Positions 1 to 9,417 of a stretch of 64,000 bases of DNA are shown in pieces. The translations under genes and the position numbers were made by a program. Position 1 is the stretch's first letter, and every line of letters begins with the position of its first letter. The DNA is from Vigna angularis (taxonomy: Eukaryota > Streptophyta > Magnoliopsida > Fabales > Fabaceae): the NCBI RefSeq assembly GCF_016808095.1, contig NC_068974.1, positions 27,264,825 to 27,328,824 of the forward strand, given 5' to 3'. A model generated the notes under the pieces. That model saw only the letters and a program-made list of their open reading frames with translations, did not search any database and was not told the DNA's origin.

Positions 1-429
1 AAGGTCACCTTCAAAATCCAATTCATGGCACAAAGACTCCTTCTCACTCTCATTGGTGTCGTTGTAGATCAACTTAAGAGCCCGCACAACTTCACCCATA
101 AAAGGCCTTTGAGTGACCTCCGGGTGGACGCACAAGGAAGTAATAGCCGCCATCTTTGCCATCTCATTGAAGTCATACTTTCCAGCCAAAAATGGATCCA
201 CCACCTTTTCTAAACCTTCCCTATATCTCAACAGTGGTCGAGCCCACGTTACAAGATTCTCCTCTCCTTGAGGTTGAGACATGTCCACTAGTTTTCTGCC
301 TGTTATAAGCTCAAGCAGCACAACACCATATTCTGCATATTCAGCAATGGATGAAAGAATATCAATCTCATGAAGGGCAGCCTGAACAAACTCGACGGCA
401 CTTTTCTGGATCTTGAGAGCAACAAATGA
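1..429 (-). pseudogene. Chimeric kinase fragment: SRPK piece fused in frame to ALE2-like receptor kinase piece
   Basis: Read on the minus strand, 429-343 encodes about 29 residues with the motif VALKIQKSA followed by QAALHEID, which is the N-lobe (beta-3 lysine and alpha-C region) of plant SR-protein kinases (SRPK). Without a break in frame this continues from about 345 to 1 into YGVVLLELITGRK, ENLVTWARPLL and RPFMGEVV, the C-lobe and tail of ALE2-like receptor-like kinases (YND and EGDL tail motifs included). An intron acceptor (TTTTCAG) sits just upstream at 430-436, so the SRPK part begins at a real exon edge. No stop codon interrupts the joined frame to the window edge. The catalytic loop, the DFG motif and the activation segment of both parents are absent, so it cannot be an active kinase. 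Inferred to be transduplicated cargo of the surrounding MULE. Parent identification is from recognition of family motifs. Confidence 0.75.
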
Positions 430-772
430 CTGAAAACCACAATCTAAAAATTAGATAAAATTGGAAAGAATGAGAGCGGAGTGATTGAAGTTGAAAGGAT
501 GAGAGAGGAGCAAAGAGCAAGTGTGGAAGTGAAGGCGCGTGACAGGAAAGAGAAAAAGCTTAACAAGAGAGAGAAAAAGCTGGATAGCAAAGGAAAAAAG
601 AGAAAAAGTACGCCCACATCAGCATGGACTTAACGTCGTTGCTGTCAACTTAACGGACATGACCTTATTCATACATTTTTCATAACATAAGGACCAAATG
701 TCTTCATTTTTAAAACTGGATACTAAACAAAAATTCACCTCTTAACATGGGGACGAAGTAAGCATTTAAGCC
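1..772. mobile_element. Right-hand part of a Mutator-like element (Pack-MULE), left end outside window
   Basis: The segment ending at 772 has the layout of a legume MULE terminal inverted repeat. Read inward from 772 on the minus strand it begins GGCTTAAATGC, then a GTCCCC block, then a second GGTCCTT block and an AACGTCGTT block at about 631-640, the same order as in the complete elements at 3520-5271, 5961-6993 and 48539-50980. The left terminus is not in the window, so no target-site duplication can be checked; the expected 9 bp on this side would be TAATGAAAA (773-781). Its cargo is the chimeric kinase fragment at 1-429. Between about 430 and 600 lies purine-rich non-coding filler. Confidence 0.6.
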
Positions 773-1326
773 TAATGAAAATATAAACATTTCATCTCAG
801 ACAAATGTATCAAAGACTCAAGGTGAAAACTCATGGACAAATACTTAGAAGAAAAAAATTATATAAGAATCAATTCTTTATGAAACACAAATTCCATTAT
901 CTCTATTATTAGATATAATTACGATCTTAAGACTTCTAAATTTTATGAGTAATGACATTAATATTGTCATTAGGGATGAAGGGTAACTACTAAAAGATCT
1001 TTAAATATCTTAACTACTCTTTTTAAGATAACTTTTTTGGAGTAGGTATAATACATAAGTTTAATTACTCGTTTGGTGTCCATTTTCATGGAAAAGTTTC
1101 AAGTTGATTACCATTTAAAAAATAATAATAATTATGTCCTAATATTTGGAAAAATGTTTCAATTATGTTTAAAAAAAATTACTAATGACATTAATAGCAT
1201 ATCACGTGTCAATATGTGATTTTTTTAATCTTTTAAATTTTTATTTTATTTTTAAAATATTTTGCAAAATTTTGTCGTTGTCACATATCTTTGTGTGTTG
1301 TTGTACATTGACCAATATCTTGAGTT
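773..1326. other. AT-rich intergenic stretch
   Basis: AT-rich sequence with short A/T runs; no reading frame, repeat boundary or RNA-like feature seen. Confidence 0.5.
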
Positions 1327-1339
1327 TTATTGACTACTC

Positions 1340-1860
1340 GTTGTAAGTAAGGTCGAAGTTAAAAAATGTTCCCTACAGGTTGGTTGAAGGTAAGTCATGA
1401 GTTTGAAAAACGTTCTTTGACCGCTCGTAGAGGGTTTGACATGAGTTGAAAAACATTCTCTACGGCTAGTTGAAGGTAAGTTATGAGTTGAAAAATGTTC
1501 CCTGACCACTCGTGAGGGGCTCACCAGGAGTTGAGAAACATTCCTTGTGGGTTGGTTAAAGGTAAGTCAGGAGTTCAAAAATGTTCCCTGACTACCCGTG
1601 GAGGACTCAACTGAAGTTTAAAAACATTATTTGTCAGCTGGTTGAAGGTAAGTCATGAGTTGAAAAACGTTCTCTGACCACCCGTGGAGGACTCGACAAG
1701 AGTTGAAAAACACTTCCTGTCGGTTGGTTGAAGGTAAGTCAGGAGTTGAGAAACGTTCCCTGACCACCCGTGGAGGGCTCAACATGAGTTGAAGAACATT
1801 CCCTGCCAACTAGTTGAAGGTAAGTTAGGAATTGAAAAACGTTTCCTGACCACCCGGTTG
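1340..1860. repeat. Tandem array, 86-bp unit (two diverged ~43-bp halves), about 6 copies
   Basis: The marker TTGAAGGTAAGT (with small changes) recurs at about 1384, 1470, 1556, 1642, 1728 and 1814, exactly 86 bp apart each time. Each unit holds two related halves, one with GAGTTGAAAAACGTTCCCTGAC and one with GAGTTGAAAAACATTCCCTG, so the 86-mer is probably a dimer of a ~43-bp monomer. Short minus-strand reading frames across it are by-products of the periodicity. It probably belongs to a larger unidentified repeat running to about 3.5 kb. Confidence 0.85.
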
Positions 1861-3510
1861 CTCAAAGTTGGCCAAGTGGTTTGTATTCAAGGTCCTATCA
1901 TCTGCACAAAAGAAAATGAGCGATTCAAATTTGAACGTTCAGAAAAAGTGTAGTCAATCAGGCTAACGGATTTACGAGGTTAGACATTTAAAATCAAGCT
2001 AGTTTAGGCTATAAGATCGGATGGTCAAGCAAGCGAGATCGTTCAGTCTTCGATTGAACGATTGAAGGCCAAAATGAGGAATATGCGGCAAAGATGTTAG
2101 TGCTTAATGCCTTGTGACTTGTAGGAGAGTTGAGGACGTTGACCATGACTATATGGATTGGCACCGCTCAGGATACGTTAAACAAGGGTTGAGGTGCCTA
2201 GTTGAGGCTCGAACAAGAGCCAAGCCATTGGGGCCTGACGAGGATAAACATATAAGGGTCAACTGACCGAGCGAGAGAGAGACTCAAGTCTACTTAGACT
2301 ATATCCTACACAGAAGAAAAATGGTCCATAATGAATGGCCGAAACCTTGGCCAAACAGTTAACTTTGGAGTCAGGCCAAGGCTGATGGTTGATGCCCAAA
2401 CAACCAAGACTTGAGGTCAAAGGTGATTGAACCACTGATATAAAGCCTACTTAGGTAGAGATTAGGCAAGGTCTTCTATATGGAAAGAACACCTGGTTGT
2501 GAATGCCAGGCCAGGACCAGGTAGCCAGGTTTGACGTTGAACGCATGAGGCCGATCAATTTGGAGACAATTCGACTAGTATGTCGAACAAGACTGTGGAG
2601 GAGTTAAATGAGGCAGATACCGATGGAGACTTCGAGGGAAGTTTGATGCCAAAGGTGAACAGTTGACGCTTGGATAAGACCAAGATGTGAGGTAGAAACC
2701 ACTGATCGACTGTCTAGTTGGAACTGAACAACTATAAGCTTGAGACCGGTGGTGTCGAATGAGAGAAGAGATTAAGGTCTGAGATAACCTTGCTATGAAT
2801 AGAGGCACCAAGTCAAACTGTCAACACTGATGAAGAGGCACTAGTTTGAGGCTAAAGATGGTCATTTAAGAGGCCTTAACAACGTCAAGAAGGTGAAGTG
2901 AGACATGTCCACTTAGTTGAGGCTATGAATAATGCCAAGAGGACCAACCTTGGAGCAAGTCGTGTTATTTACCGTTCGGTCTCGTCACCGACAATTAATT
3001 AGGTAGAAACGATAAAATGTCATATCAAACTAAGCGATTAAAATTGTAGCCATATTATGATGTGATCAGGCTGAACGTCCATGCTCGGTCACACAACAAG
3101 TTGTCATGTATGAAGTTGTGCAAGACCATCAAGCTAAGGTTGAGCACATTACACGGCGAGAAATCTAAGACCAGATGACTAGATGATTGTTTTCCATTGT
3201 ACTGCTTGTCTGGTTCCTTGTGGCTAGAGAGGATGTCGCACGGACCCATGATGTGCGCCAAAATGTTTCGGTTAGGGAGTTGAGGTCCCTTACTCAAAGC
3301 ACTTCAAACTATCTTAAAGATCATATGGACTCCCTAATAATCCTCCATTATTCGAGTTACGTTGTCGTTCTCTCTTCTTGTTGTCCTAGTTGTGTGGCTG
3401 GATACCTGTAAAAGATATTCCGACGTTCAAGTTAGTGATTTTACCCAATAATTATTTGGTAAAGATAAGTAGTCAACAGTATTTACTTGACCCCTCTTGT
3501 TAAACATATA
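1861..3510. other. Unassigned, repeat-like non-coding sequence
   Basis: No long frame and no recognisable domain. Composition is less AT-rich than the flanks and has recurring GTTGAGG and GACCGA-type words, as in non-coding parts of large plant transposons. The MULE at 3520-5271 is inserted at its right edge, and similar words (for example CCGACCGAGTGGTC at about 5434) occur on the far side, suggesting that one older element was split. Family not determined. Confidence 0.35.
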
Positions 3511-3519
3511 TTTATAAAT

Positions 3520-5271
3520 GGCTTAATACCTTTTTTGGTCCCTCGAAAGTGGGGGATTGTTTAAAGTGATCCTACCTTTTTTAAAAAGTTCGAAACGGTT
3601 CCAACTTGTGAAAAATCAGGTCAAATTAATCCTTTTTGGTTATGGCATCAAAATTTTAACGGTGCATGTGCCCCGTGGACAAAATATAATGAGGTGTCCA
3701 GTTTTTGTGATTACGTGGCACTGTGAGGGTGAATGAGGGGCAAGACAATCACAACAAGCACAGCACCAGTGCCCGTTTACCCACCTCCAACGCTCAAGGT
3801 CGCGCCACCGGGGTCCCCTGTGGTCGCCAGATCCAGAAGACCTTCAACAACATCAAGATCACTATACTATGCGGCTTTGTCACCATCCTCGTCCTCTACG
3901 GCACAATCGACGTCAATCTCGGCTCCTTCGATTTCGACGCCGTCAACCATAACCTTATCGAGGAGACCAACCGCATCCTCGCCGAGATGCAATCCGACGT
4001 CGACCCCTCCGATCCCAACGACCAACAACCCTTCAACCCCAACGCTACCTTCACCCTCGGTCCCAAAATCAATAATTGGTACCAAGAGCGCCAAAATTGG
4101 CTCACTCAAAACCCTTAATACCCTAATTTCATCAGAGGTAAACCTCGCATCTTAGGCCTCACTGCTTCGCCTCCCAAACCCTGGGATAACCCTATTGGAG
4201 ATCATTACCTCTTGAAATCCATTAAGAACATGATTGATTACTGTAGATTACACATGATTGAAATTGTGTACAATTTGACCCATTTGGATGTGGAACATGC
4301 TGGCTACTGGGCAAAGTTGCCTATGATTCGGAGGTTGATGTTGTCACATCCCAAGGTTGAGTGGATTTGGTGGATGGATAGTGATGCTTTTTTTATTGAT
4401 ATGGTGTTTGAGCTTCCTATGTCTAAGTACGATGCTTATAATTTGGTTCTTCATGGATAACCTGATTTGTTGTTCGACCAAGTCTTGGATGGTCGTTTGT
4501 GACACATTTTGCCAAGCTATTTTTGAGCCGCTTTGAACATTATATCACCAAAAAACAGGAGTAGTAATCTGGGTGCTCTACAAGTTCATACGCATCCACA
4601 GTTTCCTCCAATTTTTTTCCAATCAAATTATCTAGGCATTTTTTTATTTGCGATGAACTCGTGATTAGGATTCCTAATTTGGGCTTTCATGTCCTGCGAT
4701 TAGTGTTCAACTGAGATTTGGTTTTCGCAGGTTCTCGGTGGCTATGGATGAGGCTCAATTTGGGTTTCTTTAGGTTTCTGCGGTTTCTTGCAGGTTTCGA
4801 AGGAGGAGATTGGTGGAGGAGCTCGCGTTTTTGTTTCTGAGTTTTTTCGAAAGTCTAGCGGAGAAGATGATGGTGGTTTTTTGGTTTCCTTGCAGTTGTA
4901 CATGGAGGAGGAAAATGTGATCTGGTTGTTAGGAAGAAGCTGGTAGCCTTAGCAATGGTCTGAGGTGTTGACGGCGACAGTTTGTGGCTCTAACGTTTCT
5001 GGAGGTGGAAGATAAAACTGATGTGGCAAACAACTTTTTGTTAAAACATTCAAAATTGACACATTATATTACCCACGTATGAAAAAAAAGTGGACAACTC
5101 ATTAAGTTTTAGCTAAGGAGGCAACTGCACCGTTAAAATTTTGACAAGTAACAAAAAAGGATTAACTTGACCCGATTTTTCACAAGTTGGGGCCGCTTCG
5201 AACTTTTTAAAAAAGATAGGACTACTTTGAACAATCCCTCTCTTTCGAGGGACCAAAAAAGGTATTAAACT
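3520..5271. mobile_element. Pack-MULE carrying an XXT5-like gene fragment
   Basis: Long terminal inverted repeats of about 150 bp: the left arm (3520 to about 3668) runs GGCTTAATACC, GGTCCC, a TTTTTAAAAAGTTCGAA block, CACCGTTAAAATTTT-type sequence; the right arm (about 5117-5271) is its inverted match. The element is bounded by a perfect 9-bp target-site duplication, TTTATAAAT, at 3511-3519 and 5272-5280. The 9-bp duplication and long inverted repeats are the hallmarks of Mutator superfamily elements. No transposase is present; the interior holds the captured glycosyltransferase fragment and, from about 4530 to 5040, G-rich sequence without a recognised domain. Confidence 0.9.
3723..4515 (+). 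pseudogene. Captured xyloglucan 6-xylosyltransferase fragment (GT34, XXT5-like), broken
   Basis: One frame from about 3738 to 4500 reads like the N-terminal half of XXT5-type Golgi xyloglucan xylosyltransferases: a start region (GQDN), a signal-anchor segment (KITILCGFVTILVL), TLGPKI, then IGDHYLLKSI, IDYCRLH, GYWAKLPMIRRLM and WIWWMDSDAFF, where DSD is the metal-binding GT34 motif. Damage seen directly: an extra base next to the native ATG (about 3736) puts the start out of frame; TAA at 4116-4118 replaces a sense codon; TAA at 4458-4460 comes soon after the DSD motif; a small deletion follows near 4487, and shortly after it the sequence reads FVTHF (about 4493), a motif from far downstream in the family, suggesting a large internal deletion. 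No introns are visible in the retained part. Not functional. Confidence 0.88.
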
Positions 5272-5280
5272 TTTATAAAT

Positions 5281-5951
5281 CTTATAACGAGCTTACAATT
5301 AGTTCTGACTAATTAATTACCAATAAATGACTTTCATTATTCCTATTAATTTCTAATTAATAACTGTTATTCTTATTAATGGTTTGTTAATAGCTGCTAT
5401 TGTTCAGATTAATTATCAATTAATTACTCTTGTCCGACCGAGTGGTCATACACTACATTATGAATATATGAATATGACTGAGTTGGAAATATAAATTTTG
5501 TTTAGGACTTACCTACAGACTTTGCTATGTACGTTCACAAACGTAGATCTAGAGTTTGATACTTCATAGACATCACAACATAAATAATTACAAGTTGTTA
5601 ATAAGAAGTTTTCCAAACAAGTCAAGCAAAATAGGCAAAGGATGGAAAAACTTCTATACTTTCAATAGATTGAAGGAGAGTGATATTACTCTATTTGAAG
5701 CTCAGAAGAAAATCAGAGATATGAATATCAAAGTTTCTATTAATAAGCCATTTCGATTTGAGTATTGTATTTTTATGTACTTTATAAAGTTCCAACTAAG
5801 GGTGGTGCTTCTTTTAGTAGAAGCATGAACAATTATGGGTGGTACTTTATATTTGTTTCTAATACGTAGAAACATGAACAATTATGGTTAACTTCAAATA
5901 TAACTTTATAAGATATCATATATGTATGTGTTTACTGCTACGTTTATACTT
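5281..5951. other. AT-rich sequence between two MULEs
   Basis: AT-rich, with repeated TTAATTA-type words at 5300-5430. A short frame at 5556-5828 has no recognisable domain. Probably the continuation of the unassigned repeat at 1861-3510. Confidence 0.4.
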
Positions 5952-6444
5952 ATATTTCAAGGGTTAAATATGTTTTTAGTCCCTCAAGTATTATGCTATT
6001 TTGGATTTTGTCCCTCTTCCAAAAGTTTGTTTATTTTCATCCTCTTCCTTAAAAAACTTAAATTTTTAGTCCTCAAAAAGCAATGACGTTAAATTTTCTC
6101 TAAAGTGGCTAACGGTGTGCCACGTCACTTCTCCTTTTTCTGAAACGTGGATCTTTCCTTCCTGCATCTTCACGCTGAAGCTTCTCTCCCTCCCTTATTC
6201 ATCTCCATCATCTGTCAACTCTCTTCATCGCCGGGCCCCTCCCTCTCCCTCCATCTCCGACTAGTGGCAAATCCCTCCACACCGACCAGACCAGCACCAA
6301 CATCTCCCGCTCTGTCTCCACACCGGCGAGTACCTTTTTCCTTCCTTTGTCTCGTTTCTCCCTCTCACATTCTAAAAAAAAATACAACTAGTTCTGCAAG
6401 AATGCCATTATTATCACCACGAACCAATAGAATAAACTAGGAAC

Positions 6445-6487
<43 letters not shown>
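6445..6487 (+). repeat. (AAT)n microsatellite
   Basis: Uninterrupted AAT trinucleotide repeat of about 14 units in the centre of the MULE. Confidence 0.95.
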
Positions 6488-6488
<1 letters not shown>

Positions 6489-6609
6489 CACAAACCTCTG
6501 ACTGCACTTCAAAGGATAAACATGCAGATTAAAACCTTTTCTTTAAGAAAAACTGTGTTTATTTATTCATTTTTTATCTGAAGAAAGTTTCAATTCATAA
6601 ATAAAGTGC

Positions 6610-6729
6610 CAATGTAGGGGAAGGTAAGGGTAGCATTTTCTGTCAGTGTAATAATTGTAGATGGTGAATTTCTGACGCACCCATTTGAGTCTTTGCCATT
6701 GAGCAGCGTCAAGGTCACGGAACTGGTCG
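6610..6729 (-). pseudogene. C-terminal fragment of a xyloglucan endotransglucosylase/hydrolase (XTH)
   Basis: The minus strand encodes about 40 residues including [13 protein letters not shown] and [11 protein letters not shown], then a YP pair. This matches the XET_C region of XTH proteins, where a WVR/WVQ, (I/V)Y(N/D)YC.D and RFP/RYP series precedes the C-terminus; the usual cysteine of YNYC is tyrosine here, and the terminal PPEC-like motif is altered. The catalytic core is absent. It lies just inside the right arm of the MULE and is most likely captured cargo. The fragment is short, so the family call rests on the motif series alone. Confidence 0.65.
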
Positions 6730-7002
6730 AGACGGAGCGAGAGATGTTGGCGTCGGTCTGGTCGGTGTAGAGGGAGACCATTTGCCAACAATAAAGATGC
6801 AAGAAGGAAGGATCGACACGTTTCAGAAGAAGGAAAAGTGATGTGGCACACCGTTAGCCACCTCAGAGAAAATTTAACGTCGTTGCTTTTTTAGGACTAA
6901 AAACTCGAGTTTCCAGGAAAATGAACAAACCTGGGAAAATGAACGAAATCCAAAATCGCATGATACTTGAGGGACTAAAAACATATTTAACCCATATTTT
7001 AA

Positions 7003-9317
7003 TGTTTATAAGATAATAAGTATTGGAAATTTGTCTTTTATAACATATTATTTATATATATATATATATATGTTTTACTTTTATTACACTTATATTTGTA
7101 TATTTACCATAACAGCAAATTTTTGAATTATAACAAAATATATTTAGCCATGTATTAGTTTAATCAATTAAAAAACCTTTTTTAACATGATATCATAACG
7201 GACGTTTTTGTATGTTTTATGTTTTAATTTGGTTCTTAATTGCTAATTGTGGTAATGTAAATTTAATGTATTAATAAAATGAATACAATCAAATCATAAA
7301 TTTAATGAATCAAAGTTTTGTAAACCAAACGAATTGAGTATAGTTTGTAAACCAGTGAATCAGAAATGTATATAATTTTTTTATTTTTTATTTATGATAT
7401 ATTATTTCCTTGTGATAAGCAAAGGAATTAACAAAGTCAAACCCTCGTATGGATATTAAGTTGTCTACTTTCAAGGTTGACTATTATTCAAGTATACTAA
7501 CACTATTTTAGGTAAAAATCACAGTAGGCTAGGCATGCATAATCTGCAATGCACAATGTTTGCAAAGCCTATAAGATCATGGATAATATTTTTGTATAAG
7601 TAAAGATTCTTTGAGACACCTAAATTTTTTACATTCATTTGATATTATCTTTACTTATTTTTTCTTTTTGAAACAATATAAAAGTCTGTACATTTATGAT
7701 CATTTTACCTTTTTAGTGTGTCAAATAAATGTAAAAATGTGTTATGATATCATTACTTTTTATTTGCAATGATTATTTTGTTCTTCTGTATAAAAAAAAT
7801 TGTCGGTCTATCAACCAAATTAAGAAAAATATACATGAAGTACTTTAATTCTGCATATATCTTTTGAGACCACTTTAGTTTCAATGTTTCTATTTCTATC
7901 TTCACTATGCAATCCTAACGACATCTATGTATATGTTTGTGTTAGTACTTGAAATCAGTTTTTGTTTTCTTTGAATGCAACTAAAATGCTAAAACAAAGA
8001 TACATACAATGAAATAAATACATCCAAAATTGAACTGAAGCCTATTTTCACAAATCTTTAACTTTTCTCAAACAACATTTGTATATTCAAAAGAAATATA
8101 TTATAGCTATCAACCAAAGATGAAGGCACATGTTGAGAAGGAGAGTTTTTTTCCCTTCTTTTGATTTAATTTTATGTTAATTTCTCTAAGTTGGCATGGT
8201 TGAGTTTACTTGGTGACATGTTCACTTGTTTTCTTTGTCTTCTTTGTCTGTTTTCTAGTCTTATGAGTATTTATCAAAGTTTAAGAGCATAAAATGTTTT
8301 AAAAACATTTGAGCGAGAGCTTTGCCTTTTGAAAAACGCTTATTGAATTTATTTCTCGAGAATCATTCAATCAAAGAATACTAGTTTGATCATCGTACCT
8401 TTGAAGATCATATTTTTTGTTAAATTGAAAATGAGTGTTATAATTTTAGAAGTAAGCAGTTGATCTTACATTATTAAAATGAATAGAATTCTCTCTCACT
8501 AATAAATTTAAAATATATATGTATTTATAAATTTTACTTAGTTATTCAAGTATATTATTATTATTATATGATGTTAAATAAAGGAAATATATATGTTTTT
8601 AAATTACCTTTAGTATTATATTTTATTAGGCAATTTTATCTATTAATTAATTAATTTTTTAACATTATAATTTTTATTTAAGCAATTTCTTAATAAATAA
8701 AAATGAATCTTTTATTTAATACATTACGGAAATATATGATTTCTCTCTCCTAATATAAATATACAACTTTTCTGCCTAAAATTACTAATATATAGATATT
8801 GTTCTATATTTTATATCATTCTTTTTAAAGGTTATTATCTATATCTATAACCATGAATAAATCAAAAATACATTTTTTTAGTATCTTTTTATTTTAAAAT
8901 TTTAATTTTTAATAATTAATTCTTAAGTTTAAATAAATTATTCATAATAAAAATCTATTATTCAGTTTACCATTTTAATATATTTAAGTAATTACCCTCA
9001 TAAATAATATTTTTTTTAATATTTTAATAATTATTTTTTAAATTTAAATAATAATTAATAATAAAAAATATTTACACAATATTACGTAATACTTTTTATT
9101 TTAATAACTAAAATTTATTTTATCTATAACTATATTTATAACTATATCTATAATTATATATACATTTTTTATTTTTTATTTTTTATTTTAACCTTTTAAT
9201 TATTATTTTTAAAATTTAAATAATTTATAAAAATATTTAAAAAATACTAACACTCGATGGCAATAGCTTATGTGGTTACGTAATTTATATTAAAAAATGT
9301 AAAAAATCTAATACCAT
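7003..9317. other. AT-rich intergenic region
   Basis: Over 2.3 kb of AT-rich sequence, including a short (TA)n run at about 7051-7070 and long A/T homopolymer-rich stretches at 8480-9240. No supported gene or element boundary; possibly old, eroded transposon sequence upstream of the URI gene. Confidence 0.5.
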
Positions 9318-9318
9318 A

Positions 9319-9329
9319 ATATATAAATA
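9319..9329 (+). promoter_or_regulatory. Putative TATA box of the URI gene
   Basis: TATATAAATA lies about 90 bp before the ATG at 9418, and an ACGTG core follows at about 9361. The spacing allows a 5' UTR of roughly 55-60 nt. The whole neighbourhood is AT-rich, so this is only positional evidence. Confidence 0.35.
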
Positions 9330-9417
9330 AACAGAAGCATATGAATTCCTTCACATTTTGACGTGAGAAGCAAAAATAATCAAATCAACGAAACGAAGAA
9401 CAGTGAGAGAGAGGAAT

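Larger units (their letters stand above)
5961..6993. mobile_element. Compact long-TIR MULE with an XTH-like fragment
   Basis: Inverted termini: 5961 onward (GGGTTAAATATG, TTTTTAGTCCCTC) matches 6993 backward. The similarity continues inward well beyond 165 bp, because 6131-6190 plus 6262-6320 on the plus strand pair with 6720-6845 on the minus strand, with roughly 80-90 extra bases in the left arm. Flanking 9-bp duplication with one mismatch: ATATTTCAA at 5952-5960 and ATATTTTAA at 6994-7002. There is no transposase, so it is non-autonomous. The long arms mean it could fold into a large hairpin. Confidence 0.88.

Noticed and set aside
1..429. Functional receptor-like kinase gene
   Set aside because: Lacks the catalytic loop and activation segment and is fused to an SRPK exon; belongs to MULE cargo.
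1340..1860. Centromeric satellite array
   Set aside because: Only about six copies, no array extension and a unit far from the usual 150-180 bp.
3733..4155. 140-codon open frame overlapping the XXT5-like fragment
   Set aside because: It is a shifted frame of the captured glycosyltransferase sequence; its translation is Ser/Thr/Pro low-complexity. The family motifs are in the other frame.
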